Positions 1 through 9,534 of a stretch of DNA of 64,000 bases are shown one piece after another (within the stretch, counting starts at the first letter, position 1; every line of letters starts with the position of its first letter). The notes under the pieces are model-generated. The model ran no database searches. It saw only the letters and a program-made list of their open reading frames with translations, and had not been told where the DNA came from. Made by a program: the position numbers and the translations under genes. The stretch lies in assembly GCF_033971885.1 (NCBI RefSeq), contig NZ_JALBUS010000009.1, forward strand, positions 1 to 64,000, written 5' to 3'. This DNA is from Absicoccus intestinalis (lineage in GTDB: Bacteria > Bacillota_I > Bacilli_A > Erysipelotrichales > Erysipelotrichaceae).

Positions 1-98
1 ACGCCTCTTTTAGAGGCAGCATGTAACGGGGTTGCGACTGGCGAGGTTTCAATGGTCGAAGGACCTGCGCAACAACAGGCCCTTATAGGGCATTCAAT
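1..98 (+). ncRNA. 3' part of an unidentified structured RNA
   Basis: No convincing reading frame covers this stretch. It holds a GCCTCT/AGAGGC hairpin around 3-18, further self-complementary segments (for example GCCC/GGGC around 79-92), and runs straight into a strong terminator. That layout fits the end of a non-coding or leader RNA whose 5' part lies outside the window. It did not match tmRNA, SRP RNA, RNase P or the common riboswitches that I know. A raiA-motif or another Firmicutes RNA is possible but untested. Transcription direction is inferred from the terminator. Confidence 0.3.
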
Positions 99-124
99 AC
101 CACTAATTTTTATTAGTGGTTTTT
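99..124 (+). terminator. Rho-independent terminator
   Basis: Perfect 9-bp inverted repeat ACCACTAAT/ATTAGTGGT with a T-only loop, followed by a short U run. It ends whatever RNA enters the window from the left and isolates the polysaccharide operon from upstream transcription. Confidence 0.75.
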
Positions 125-229
125 ATATGGGCTTTCATCGATTAGGGGGAAAGCAATAGTTTTTTAAACAGTTAAAAGGTATAATAAAGGAGACTTAAGT
201 AAAAATCTTTTTTAGGAAGGATTGAACAA

Positions 230-3200
230 ATGAGAGGGAGATTTAAATCAAACAAGTGGAAAGGGGCAGGCATAACGGTACTGATCATTGTGATCATTCT
301 CGCTGTTTCGGTTGTTTCTTTTCAAATTTATCATTTTATTCAACTGAATCGTATGAGCCAGTATACCGATGTCAATGTCGATGGAACGGTTTCTGTGCAT
401 GTGAAAGATGATTCACAAAAAATTTTGGATGCGTATCAAAAAGCCAGTCCAGCCAGTGTGATTTCGAGTGACGATACGGCACAAGATACAAATGTTTCCA
501 TCGTTTTTTCTGGATTGAATGAAGATGTGAGTATTAACGAAGAAGTGCTTCGTTTGCTGCAAGAAAATGGCATGCAAGCTACTTTTGCGATTCCGGCAGT
601 CAATGTTCGTGAAAATCAAGGCATGATCAAGAAAATCCTTCAAAGTGGAAATCGAATCATTAGTGGTGGCTTGAATGGAAAAGAAAAGGAAGCCAAAGAT
701 ATCACGGCCTTATGTGATGATCTTTCGAAGTCGAAAAAAATTTTTGATGAAGAAACAAAAGGGTCCCATTCCATATTGTATAGTCCGGGATTGGATGCTT
801 CTTTGATGCATTTGAAAGCTTCGAAACAAGCGGGCTATGATCAGATGATGTTTGCGGATGATAACGATTTAATTGATGCGGACACCTTTTTGTCTGTAAC
901 CGATGTGGATCAATATGTGGATGGACTACAAGGCAAACATATTCTGGTGATCTATTTAGATGGAAATAAGGATCCGGTCCATCAAGAACCGACCATTGTT
1001 TCCGCCAAACCAGAATTGGATAAACAACCCGATCTAGATGACAATGCGCAAACCAAAGAAGAAAAACCAAGTATTGCGGATATCACGAAGTGGTTGCTGG
1101 AAACGGTCCATCAAAAGAATATCCAGTCGATTGCTTTATCGGACTGCCAAAAACAACCGGCTTCTACCTATATTGAAAAAAATTTAGACGATCGTTCAAA
1201 AAAGGCGCAAGTGTATCGTAGTGTTTTGACCAACAAGAAAGATGTTGGATTATGTATTCGCCATCTCAAAAATGAAGCGCAATATGAAAAAGTAAGATCG
1301 GTATTAAAACAATATGATGCGTCGGCTTCCTTTTTTGTGAGCGATGATGTGGATAAAAAATTAGCCAAACGGATCCTTAAAGATGGATATACATTAGAAA
1401 ATGCGGGAAAAGCTTATGCCGATGCAACCAAGACCTATCAAGAAATGGAAAAGGTACGGAGACATCTACAAGATTTGGATACCGATAGTCTTGCCTATCT
1501 GGTTTCGGATGAAGCTTCGATCGATGCCATCCGTAGAGTTTGTTTTGTGGATGGACAGATTCCGATTCTTCCGCAAGATCCAAAGAAACTTTCAAAAGGT
1601 TCTTTCTATGGATATGATGCATCGGATTTGAAATCGATCGAGCAACTTCTTGAAAAAGCACAACAGAAAGAATATAAGATCTCCGATATACCAACACTTC
1701 TTGATCAAAATGGAACGATTCCTGCATTCACAAACACCCAAATCCAAAAACAAAAAAAGGAAAATAAGGGCATAAAAGCCACTTATATGCAGAATGTATC
1801 CACGACCGAGCCAGCCTTGGCTTTGACGTTTGGCAATATTGGCAATGAAGCTGTGGATCTAGATGTTGCGAATGTTTTAAAGCACAAAGGAGCGGTAGGT
1901 ACCTTCTTTGTGAATTTCAATGAAATGCGAGAGTACACCGATACGATTGAAACCTTGATCGATCAAGGTCAAGAAATTGGCATTTCGTGGCCAAGTGATG
2001 GCTCGTATGCGAATACTTACGATGGCATGGCTACGTATATCCATGATTGTCTGGCATACATGGAATGGCGGTATAACTACCAACCTAGGTTGGTGATGCT
2101 TTCAAAAGAACCGACAAATAAAGAAATGCTGGAAGCTGTTCATGCAGCCGGATTGCGTGCTGTGGGTGCCTCAAAAAGTTTGATCCAAAACAATACCCAA
2201 CAGACCACAGAGGATCAAATTCCTGAAGTGTTGGCTCAATTATCGAATGTTCGTTTTACACGTGGTGGCTTAGAATATTTTAATCTTGGTTATTATGAAG
2301 CGGATGCCATGAAAAAAGTGGGTGAGAAAACCTTGATGGGAGAAGTGGTTTCGGACGTGATTGGGCAGTTTGTGGATTCTATTGCGTTTGAAAATGCCCA
2401 AACCAATCAAATCGAAGAGGAAAGTCGATATCGTTTGAAAACGGTGAGTGCCTTGTTGGATTCGGATCAAGTGTATACCGTATCCAAGAAGAAACAAAAG
2501 GCTGTGACTTTGAAGAAAAATGTGCTGACTTCAATGGACAGTTCAGAAAAACAATTTGCGTATATGAAGGATCATTATCTGGGTAGTAATTTCATCATCA
2601 ATCAAAAAAAGATGCCGGGATTTACCGATGAAGAAATCCAACAAATGAATAAAACCGGAAAGCTAACCCATGAAAAAGTAATATTTTTGACTTTTGACGA
2701 TTGGGGATCCGATGAATCGGTCAATAAGATCTTATATGTATTAAAGAAATATCATGTCAAAGCAACTTTCTTTGTATTGACGGAGCATGTTGATGAAAAC
2801 CCAAATCTTTTACGGGCAATTGCCGAAGATGGTCATGAAATTGGTTGTCATTCGAATTCGCATATAGCGCTTGCGAATGCCAATGAAGATCATTCTCAAT
2901 ATGCTTCACTCACCAAAAAAGAACAAAAAGCGATGCGTAAGGATCTAGTGACTTCCTACAACAAGTTAAATCAATATGTAGGCGATGTTCGTGTGGATGG
3001 GAAAAAAGCCCTTTCTTTGGACTTCCGTCCACCGACACTGGAAATTAGTAAGGAAGGACTCTATCAGGTGTTTGATGTTGGCTTCCAATATTCGATTTCC
3101 GGTGATGTGACGACCAATGATTATGAAATTACCGATTTAAATAAATATATTCATGATATGACGAATGGCTCACCTTCTTCAAAAGAGGATTATCAATTGG

Positions 3201-3343
3201 GAAATGGTAGTGTCATTGTCATGCATATGACGGAAGATGCGAAATATACGGCACAGATGTTAGATGTGATGATTCCTCGTTGGCAAGCCCAGGGATATCG
3301 TTTTGCGCGAGTGGATGCGTACACGCGTCAATATCAGCCATAA
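230..3343 (+). CDS. Membrane-anchored protein with four tandem NodB-like modules
   Basis: 1037 residues with a TM/signal anchor at about 15-37, so most of the chain lies outside the membrane. Four segments have polysaccharide-deacetylase (NodB) character, starting near residues 87, 337, 529 and 817. Only the last keeps the catalytic motifs: TFDDWGSD (the DD pair of motif 1), HSNSH (metal-binding HxxxH), RPP (motif 3) and a late MHM. The first three keep the fold pattern (an 'ATFAIP' or 'GTFFVNF' strand after the motif-1 position) but lack the Asp and His residues. Likely role: de-N-acetylation or binding of the polymer made by the next gene. A TATAAT box at 180-185 and a GGAAGG ribosome site precede the ATG. 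First gene of a five-gene operon. Confidence 0.8.
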   Translation: MRGRFKSNKWKGAGITVLIIVIILAVSVVSFQIYHFIQLNRMSQYTDVNVDGTVSVHVKDDSQKILDAYQKASPASVISSDDTAQDTNVSIVFSGLNEDVSINEEVLRLLQENGMQATFAIPAVNVRENQGMIKKILQSGNRIISGGLNGKEKEAKDITALCDDLSKSKKIFDEETKGSHSILYSPGLDASLMHLKASKQAGYDQMMFADDNDLIDADTFLSVTDVDQYVDGLQGKHILVIYLDGNKDPVHQEPTIVSAKPELDKQPDLDDNAQTKEEKPSIADITKWLLETVHQKNIQSIALSDCQKQPASTYIEKNLDDRSKKAQVYRSVLTNKKDVGLCIRHLKNEAQYEKVRSVLKQYDASASFFVSDDVDKKLAKRILKDGYTLENAGKAYADATKTYQEMEKVRRHLQDLDTDSLAYLVSDEASIDAIRRVCFVDGQIPILPQDPKKLSKGSFYGYDASDLKSIEQLLEKAQQKEYKISDIPTLLDQNGTIPAFTNTQIQKQKKENKGIKATYMQNVSTTEPALALTFGNIGNEAVDLDVANVLKHKGAVGTFFVNFNEMREYTDTIETLIDQGQEIGISWPSDGSYANTYDGMATYIHDCLAYMEWRYNYQPRLVMLSKEPTNKEMLEAVHAAGLRAVGASKSLIQNNTQQTTEDQIPEVLAQLSNVRFTRGGLEYFNLGYYEADAMKKVGEKTLMGEVVSDVIGQFVDSIAFENAQTNQIEEESRYRLKTVSALLDSDQVYTVSKKKQKAVTLKKNVLTSMDSSEKQFAYMKDHYLGSNFIINQKKMPGFTDEEIQQMNKTGKLTHEKVIFLTFDDWGSDESVNKILYVLKKYHVKATFFVLTEHVDENPNLLRAIAEDGHEIGCHSNSHIALANANEDHSQYASLTKKEQKAMRKDLVTSYNKLNQYVGDVRVDGKKALSLDFRPPTLEISKEGLYQVFDVGFQYSISGDVTTNDYEITDLNKYIHDMTNGSPSSKEDYQLGNGSVIVMHMTEDAKYTAQMLDVMIPRWQAQGYRFARVDAYTRQYQP

Positions 3344-3349
3344 GGGGGA

Positions 3350-5179
3350 ATGAGTTTGAAAGAAACGAGCCAAAAGGATGTCCTTTTAAAAATCAAAAAA
3401 GATCGAAGATTATTATCTCATGTACCCGATCCGACAGGTCAGAGGCAGGTATCCGATCGGCGTGGACAGGATGAACAGGGAAACAAGGATCTAGATGCGA
3501 TCATTCGTCAACATAAGAAAGGCATTCGCTATATCACAAACTTTTCGGTTTCGATCATACAGGAAAAAACCGTTTTGAAAGCTTTATGTATGGACATCTC
3601 TGATACGGGGCTTCTTCTGCAATTGGAGGATGAAAAAGAGTATGAAGCAATCAAAGGACAATCACATGTCAAATTAAAATTTCAGATTCCGCCCGGTGTC
3701 ATGCCGGAAGGACGCGAATCCAGATATAAGTTATCAGCTTCGGTTGTACGATCTGTGGATGAAACGCGACAAATTGGCCTTCAATTTTTGGAAGATCTGG
3801 GTACCTATGACAGACGACGAAAAGATCGGTATCTGATGTTTGGAGCCGCTTTGAGTCTGGCTTTTGTGAGTTTTTGCGTGGTCTTGATGCGCATGGAATC
3901 TTTTATTTATTTTCGCTATCATACCCTACTTTATGCCTATTCCATCATTGCTGCGACCTTTTTGTTGACGCGTTATTTATTTGGGATGTTTTACAAGCCC
4001 GTTCCCATTGATCCCACGTATACGCCATCGGTTACGATCGTTATTCCTTGTTTCAATGAAGAAGAATGGATCCAGACAACCATTCTATCTTGTATTGATC
4101 AAAATTATCCTGTCGATAAACTGAAAGTAATCGTTGTGGATGATTGTTCAACGGATCGATCGGTTGAAAAAATCAAAGAAATCATTGATAAACTTAAGGA
4201 AAAAGAAGGAAAACGATATCAATTGGAAGATCGTTTATCTTATTTTGTTCAACCACAAAATGCTGGAAAACGAGCGGCTCTAAGTCGTGGAGTGGAGAAT
4301 ACCGATACGGATTTGGTGATGTTTGTGGATAGTGATTCTTTTTTAGATCCCTATGCGGTTCGAAATATCGTGCAACCCTTTCGTGAACCGAAGATGGGTG
4401 GTTGTGCCGGAAGATGTGATGTGGCCAATACGTATACAAATTCATTGACCAAAATGCAGTCCGTTCGGTATTATACGGCCTTTCGTATCATGAAAGCAGC
4501 CGAAGCGCTTTTTGATACCGTTACATGTTTGAGTGGTCCTTTATCGTGTTACCGTCGTGACATTGTGATGGAATACAAAGACAATTGGGTCAATCAAACT
4601 TTTCTTGGTCATAAAGCCACGTTTGGTGATGATCGATCTATGACCAATTTTGTATTGAGTCATCATCAATGTTCCTATCAAGATACTGCGGTTTGTTCCA
4701 CGATCGTTCCGAAAGAACATAAAGTCTTTTTGAAGCAACAAATGCGATGGAAACGCTCTTGGCTTCGAGAATCTTTAATGGCGGGTAAGTTTATGTGGCG
4801 GAAAGAACCTTTTGCGATGATCAATTTTTATATTGGCTTGATCGTACCTATGTTGGCACCAATCGTGGTTGTTTATAATTTCTTTTATGTGCCGCTTACA
4901 CAACATGTATTTCCAACAACCTTCCTTATTGGTTTATTGTTGATGGCCATGATGATGTCCTTTTCGCAATTGCTTTTACGCAAGAGCACCACATGGTTGT
5001 TTGGCTTTTGGTTCTGTCTCTATTACGAACTTGTATTATTGTGGCAAATGCCTATTGCTTGGTTCACGTTCTGGAAATCCACTTGGGGTACAAGGATGAC
5101 GCCGAGTGATGTCCAAGCCGAAGAAAAGAAACGAGCGAAAAAAGAAATGAAGCGGAAGAAGGCAGAAAATGAAACGTAA
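3350..5179 (+). CDS. PilZ-domain family 2 glycosyltransferase (polysaccharide synthase)
   Basis: 609 residues. N-terminal PilZ-type domain (about 54-155) with the D-x-S-x-x-G motif (DISDTG). The basic RxxxR half is not clearly conserved, so c-di-GMP binding is probable but unproven. Two TM segments follow (about 160-205), then a GT2 catalytic domain with PCFNEEE, VVDDCSTDRS, FVDSDSF, GDDRSM and the QMRWKRSW (QxxRW-type) motif, then several C-terminal TM helices. This is the layout of processive synthases such as BcsA or PgaC. It lies 6 bp after the deacetylase. GGGGGA sits almost on the ATG, so an in-frame TTG at 3356 is a plausible real start. The polymer cannot be deduced from sequence. Confidence 0.85.
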   Translation: MSLKETSQKDVLLKIKKDRRLLSHVPDPTGQRQVSDRRGQDEQGNKDLDAIIRQHKKGIRYITNFSVSIIQEKTVLKALCMDISDTGLLLQLEDEKEYEAIKGQSHVKLKFQIPPGVMPEGRESRYKLSASVVRSVDETRQIGLQFLEDLGTYDRRRKDRYLMFGAALSLAFVSFCVVLMRMESFIYFRYHTLLYAYSIIAATFLLTRYLFGMFYKPVPIDPTYTPSVTIVIPCFNEEEWIQTTILSCIDQNYPVDKLKVIVVDDCSTDRSVEKIKEIIDKLKEKEGKRYQLEDRLSYFVQPQNAGKRAALSRGVENTDTDLVMFVDSDSFLDPYAVRNIVQPFREPKMGGCAGRCDVANTYTNSLTKMQSVRYYTAFRIMKAAEALFDTVTCLSGPLSCYRRDIVMEYKDNWVNQTFLGHKATFGDDRSMTNFVLSHHQCSYQDTAVCSTIVPKEHKVFLKQQMRWKRSWLRESLMAGKFMWRKEPFAMINFYIGLIVPMLAPIVVVYNFFYVPLTQHVFPTTFLIGLLLMAMMMSFSQLLLRKSTTWLFGFWFCLYYELVLLWQMPIAWFTFWKSTWGTRMTPSDVQAEEKKRAKKEMKRKKAENET

Positions 5180-7073
5180 TCGGAAAACCAAGGATAAGAC
5201 AAGGAAGTTTCTGTTTTATCCTGTGAAGACCCATAAAGATAAAGTAAAAGTTATACGAACGTGCTTGGAATTTCTGGTGATCATTTTCACTGTATGTATG
5301 GTTTGTAGAAGCTTGATCGTATATCAAACCTATGAACCGTATGATCGATCGGATCCCCAGATCGTTTCGGGAAAAGATCATGGTTTTATTGCGCTTTCTT
5401 ATTTTGGTGTGGCCAGAAGTGGAACCGATTCATTGATTGCGCTTTCCCGACTGGAAGAAGAATTGACAACCCTAAAAAAGCTGGGCTATGTCACTGTTAC
5501 GCAAGAAGATATTGAAGCGTACTACAGGCAGGGAAAACCATTGCCAGATAAGGCTTTGTTCCTTTTCTTTGAAGACGGTCGTTCCGATACGATGTTGTTT
5601 ACCGAAAAACTATTGGAAAAGTTAAACTATAAGGCTTCGATCCTTACGTATGCCGAAAAGTTTGGAAACGATGATGGCAAATTTGTTTCACCCGAACAGC
5701 TGAAAGAACTGGAACGACAAGGGTATTGGGAATTGGGAACCAATGGCTATCGTTTATCGTATATCAATACCTATGATCGTTATCATCGTTTCCTTGGTGA
5801 ATTGGAATCACGCGAATTTGTGGAAATCAATCAATATATTGATCGCGACTACAATCATTATTTGATGGATTATATTCGGGATAAAGATTTTATGCCGACA
5901 GAAAGTACCCAAGAGATGGCCAAAAGGATCACCAAAGATTATGATTTGATGGAAAGCATTTACACAAAGAAGATTGGCTATGTGCCGAAGCTCTATTGTT
6001 TGATGCATTCGAATACAGGACGTTATGGAAATAATGAGAGTGTTTCCGAAGTGAACAGTGAAAATTTGGAAGGTTTATTTACGATGAATGTGAATCGGGA
6101 AGGCTATTCCTTAAATAATAAAAAATCTTCGATTTATGATCTGACGCGTTTGGAACCGCAACCTTGGTGGTACACCAATCATTTGTTGATGCGGATCAAA
6201 GATGATTTGCCAAAAGCAGATAAGAAAAATATTCAGTTTGTGCATGGTGATAAAAAAGGCTATTCCAAATGGAGTATCAAAAAGGGGGCTGCCGAGTTTA
6301 AAGGCAATCTCATTGCCCTTACTTCGGAATCCGAATCCACTGGACGTATGACATTGAAGAACACCAAAGCCAAGGATGTGAAAGTATCTTGTCGATTATT
6401 GGGAAATAAGATTGGTCGTCAAACCATTTATTTGCGGACTGCGGGAAATCTGGATCAGTATATTTCTGTTTCCTTAGAAAATAATATTCTTTATGTTCGT
6501 CAAAAAAATGCCGATGGGCAAGATGTATTGCTTAGACAAGATATGTACAAACTGCATGATAAGAATCCCATTTCGATTCCGGAAGATGATCAAGATGCCT
6601 ATGTGGCTGAATTGAAAGTGCGTGGTAAGTTTTCGAAAAATAATACGATTGCCGGTTTATATGATTTGAAGGCATTCCGGGCTTCCCGAAAAAAAGTGGA
6701 AAGTGTTGCGGATGGTGCCGATGAATACATTCCGGAAATTCAGATCAGTGATCCAGGGGATGTGAAAATTGAAATGACGCTACAAGGCAATCGATTGACA
6801 TTGAAAGCCGATGGGATCGTCTTAGCCCATGATCGTAAGGTGGCGGTTAAAGGATCGGGTGGTATTGCGTTAGAAAGTGCTTTTGGTGGCTTTATGAAAA
6901 GTCAAAGAAATATTGCGGATGATGTGTATGATGCGGCTTTTCAGGATCTTTCCATTCAGACACCGGATCATATGTTGATTTATGACTATACCTATCATGG
7001 ATTCTCTTTCGTTGCGCATACGATCCGTGTGGTGTGGGATCAGGTCGTGAATTGGTTTATTGATCATTTTTGA
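5169..7073 (+). CDS. Membrane-anchored deacetylase-like protein with C-terminal sugar-binding-like region
   Basis: 634 residues. One N-terminal TM helix (about 30-52) after a basic start. Residues about 70-330 follow the polysaccharide-deacetylase pattern, but the catalytic motif reads FEDGRSD instead of TFDDGYxD. One metal-binding Asp is thus a Glu, and no standard HxxxH was found. The C-terminal 250 residues are beta-rich and look like a concanavalin/LamG-type carbohydrate-binding fold (inference). The gene overlaps the glycosyltransferase by 11 bp, indicating translational coupling. Likely an accessory factor that binds or modifies the exported polymer. Catalytic activity is uncertain. Confidence 0.65.
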   Translation: MKRNRKTKDKTRKFLFYPVKTHKDKVKVIRTCLEFLVIIFTVCMVCRSLIVYQTYEPYDRSDPQIVSGKDHGFIALSYFGVARSGTDSLIALSRLEEELTTLKKLGYVTVTQEDIEAYYRQGKPLPDKALFLFFEDGRSDTMLFTEKLLEKLNYKASILTYAEKFGNDDGKFVSPEQLKELERQGYWELGTNGYRLSYINTYDRYHRFLGELESREFVEINQYIDRDYNHYLMDYIRDKDFMPTESTQEMAKRITKDYDLMESIYTKKIGYVPKLYCLMHSNTGRYGNNESVSEVNSENLEGLFTMNVNREGYSLNNKKSSIYDLTRLEPQPWWYTNHLLMRIKDDLPKADKKNIQFVHGDKKGYSKWSIKKGAAEFKGNLIALTSESESTGRMTLKNTKAKDVKVSCRLLGNKIGRQTIYLRTAGNLDQYISVSLENNILYVRQKNADGQDVLLRQDMYKLHDKNPISIPEDDQDAYVAELKVRGKFSKNNTIAGLYDLKAFRASRKKVESVADGADEYIPEIQISDPGDVKIEMTLQGNRLTLKADGIVLAHDRKVAVKGSGGIALESAFGGFMKSQRNIADDVYDAAFQDLSIQTPDHMLIYDYTYHGFSFVAHTIRVVWDQVVNWFIDHF

Positions 7074-7083
7074 TGGGGAATCT

Positions 7084-8106
7084 ATGAAAAGAATGAATAG
7101 AAAAGGGATCCTGAAGCTTTTGATCATCGTATGTCTATTTCTTAGTGGATGTAGCCGTGGACAAGGTACAACCCAAACACATCACTATGATCTGGATGTA
7201 TCCAAACAAATCCAAGTCTTAAAAAAATCCAATCGAAACCTGTATGTATGGTCGGTTTATTGGGATTGTACTGGGGATGTACGAACCATCCATCGAAATC
7301 GAAAAAAAATCAATGGTATTGGTGTATTCAGTGCCTATTATCCTGATGGCAAGACATTGTCTTTGCCGGAAAAATCAAATGATCTGATCCAGCATTTGGC
7401 TTCGATTGAGGATGCACCAACCATTCCAAGGTATCTTTGTGTGGTGAATGATACCGATAGTGAAAATAAAAGTGTGGATCTTTTGAAGAAAATCATGAAT
7501 GAGCCCGAAAAGAATGCGCAGGCAATCGTGGATATGGCGATACAAAATCAATGTATGGGTATTGAAATTGATTTTGAAAAAATTCGCAATGATATCGATC
7601 TATGGAATCAGTTTATCAACTTTGAAAAGGATTTGATGGCTCTATGTTCAAAAAATCATTTGGCCTTGCGCATTGTATTGGAATCTTCCACGCCTGTGGA
7701 TCAGATGGATCTGCCTTCTGGACCTGAATATGTCGTGATGTGTTATAACCTCTATGGCATGGGGACCAAGCCAGGTCCGAAAGCGGATGCAGATTTTCTA
7801 AAAGATATGGTCATGAAATTTGATTCGCTTGATCATGTGTCGTATGCCCTGGCGAATGGTGGTTATGATTTTGATGGCTCGAAAAAAGCCGAGGCCATGA
7901 CATCGTCTCAGATCCAGGCATTGATCATCGAAAAAAAGGCCAAACCAAAAAGAGATCCTTCCAGTCAAGCGTTGTCTTTCACTTATGGTTCTCATACGGT
8001 TTGGTTTGCGGATGAAAAAACGATGGCTTTCTGGGCAAAAACATTGGATACAGCAGCCGGTAGGACGGTTGATATCAGTTTGTGGAGATTGTTTCGTAAT
8101 GAATGA
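7084..8106 (+). CDS. GH18-like lipoprotein of the polysaccharide operon
   Basis: 340 residues from the ATG at 7084, which has GGGGA upstream; an upstream in-frame start lacks a ribosome site. A signal peptide ends in the lipobox LSGC, so it is a lipoprotein. The core carries GIEIDFEKI, resembling the DxxDxDxE strand of GH18-type barrels with a single acidic candidate, and later MCYNLYG, like the MxYD strand. A GH18-like fold is therefore probable, with hydrolase activity unproven. Hydrolase partners are common in exopolysaccharide operons for trimming or release of the polymer. Confidence 0.55.
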   Translation: MKRMNRKGILKLLIIVCLFLSGCSRGQGTTQTHHYDLDVSKQIQVLKKSNRNLYVWSVYWDCTGDVRTIHRNRKKINGIGVFSAYYPDGKTLSLPEKSNDLIQHLASIEDAPTIPRYLCVVNDTDSENKSVDLLKKIMNEPEKNAQAIVDMAIQNQCMGIEIDFEKIRNDIDLWNQFINFEKDLMALCSKNHLALRIVLESSTPVDQMDLPSGPEYVVMCYNLYGMGTKPGPKADADFLKDMVMKFDSLDHVSYALANGGYDFDGSKKAEAMTSSQIQALIIEKKAKPKRDPSSQALSFTYGSHTVWFADEKTMAFWAKTLDTAAGRTVDISLWRLFRNE

Positions 8107-8119
8107 AGAAGGAATGAAG

Positions 8120-9445
8120 ATGAATGTATATGATCAATTACTTTCGGGTCAAGAAAAATTAGCTCTTGTGGGCTTGGGCTATGTGGGTATGCCCATGGCA
8201 GTGGCGTTTGCCCAAAAAGGAATCCAAGTCATTGGCTTTGATTTGAATGAAGAAAAAATAAAAATGTATCAAAAAGGAATCGATCCAACCAAAGAAATTG
8301 GGGATGATGTCATTTCTCATACAACGATATCGTTTAGTGCCAATGAACATTGTCTTCAAGAAGCCAAGTTTCTGATTGTTGCGGTGCCAACCCCCGTCAA
8401 TTTGGATCATACCCCCGATTTGAGTCCGGTGATCCGTGCGAGTGAAATGGTGGGCCGAAATTTAACGAAGGGCAGTATCGTTGTGTTTGAATCCACGGTA
8501 TATCCAGGTGTTACCGAAGATGTGTGTATTCCGGCATTGGAAAAGGCGTCTGGCTTAACATGTGGAATAGATTTTAAAGTGGGGTATTCGCCGGAACGGA
8601 TCAATCCAGGAGATTCGATCCATCGGTTGGAGAATATTCAAAAAATCGTTTCTGCCATCGATAAAGAGGCTTTAGAAATCATCCAGAATGTGTATGATTT
8701 AGTCATTCAAGCGGGTACGTATCCGGTATCGAATCTGAAAACGGCTGAGGCCATCAAGGTTGTTGAAAACAGTCAACGAGATATCAATATTGCGTTTATG
8801 AATGAATTGGCCATGGTCTTTGATCGAATGGATATTGATACCCAAGAAGTCATAGATGGTATGAACACAAAATGGAATGCGCTTGGTTTTAAACCGGGTT
8901 TAGTTGGGGGACATTGTATTGGTGTCGATCCGTATTATTTTATTTATGAAGCAGAAAGGCTAGGGTATCACAGTCAGATCATTCTTTCGGGTCGAAAAGT
9001 CAATGATGATATGGGAAAATTTATTGCGGATTCGACCATTAAACAAACGATTTTGGCGAAAAAGGCAGTCATATCTTCCCGTTTTGTGATTCTTGGGATG
9101 ACATTTAAAGAAAATTGTCCAGATATTCGGAATAGTAAGGTCTATGATATTATTTGTGAATTGAATGCATATGGTGTGCATCCACGGGTAGTGGATCCAT
9201 GGGCATCATCCAAAGAGGCAGAAAGAGAATATCATATACAGCTTACAGATATGGATCAGATCCATGATGCAGATGTCATCATTATTGCGGTAGCGCATTC
9301 GCAATTTATGGATATGGGCATTAAAGGAATTGATCGGCTTTATAAAAAAGAATTAAGCAATGATAAAAAAGTGTTGATTGATGTCAAAAGTATTTTTGAT
9401 CGAGATAAAATTCGTTCGCTTGGGTATCATTATTGGCGTTTGTGA
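8120..9445 (+). CDS. UDP-N-acetyl-hexosamine/UDP-glucose 6-dehydrogenase family enzyme
   Basis: 441 residues from the ATG at 8120, with GAAGGA at 7-8 bp spacing; the open frame extends further upstream without a ribosome site. Rossmann motif GLGYVGMPMAVAF near the start, the FESTVYPGVTE and GYSPERINPGD motifs, and the active-site segment GGHCIGVDPYYF with the catalytic Cys. Closest in style to the WbpA/WbpO/TviB group, which oxidises UDP-GlcNAc, UDP-ManNAc or UDP-GalNAc to uronic acids with NAD. The last polysaccharide-operon gene would supply an acidic sugar nucleotide. Exact substrate unknown. Confidence 0.85.
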   Translation: MNVYDQLLSGQEKLALVGLGYVGMPMAVAFAQKGIQVIGFDLNEEKIKMYQKGIDPTKEIGDDVISHTTISFSANEHCLQEAKFLIVAVPTPVNLDHTPDLSPVIRASEMVGRNLTKGSIVVFESTVYPGVTEDVCIPALEKASGLTCGIDFKVGYSPERINPGDSIHRLENIQKIVSAIDKEALEIIQNVYDLVIQAGTYPVSNLKTAEAIKVVENSQRDINIAFMNELAMVFDRMDIDTQEVIDGMNTKWNALGFKPGLVGGHCIGVDPYYFIYEAERLGYHSQIILSGRKVNDDMGKFIADSTIKQTILAKKAVISSRFVILGMTFKENCPDIRNSKVYDIICELNAYGVHPRVVDPWASSKEAEREYHIQLTDMDQIHDADVIIIAVAHSQFMDMGIKGIDRLYKKELSNDKKVLIDVKSIFDRDKIRSLGYHYWRL

Positions 9446-9534
9446 TGGAAACGTTGGGTTTGAATCGTTCGAAAAGAAACTGGAATTTTTTGATCAATCC
9501 ATGGATAATGGAAGAATGATGAAGGAGGAATACT

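Noticed and set aside
413..2497. Several minus-strand frames of 60-120 codons inside the large NodB-like gene
   Set aside because: No ribosome sites or known motifs; they mirror a long, convincing plus-strand gene.
7985..8119. Extended N-terminus of the nucleotide-sugar dehydrogenase
   Set aside because: It overlaps the lipoprotein gene and lacks Rossmann-fold character; the ATG at 8120 has a ribosome site directly before the GLGYVG fold.
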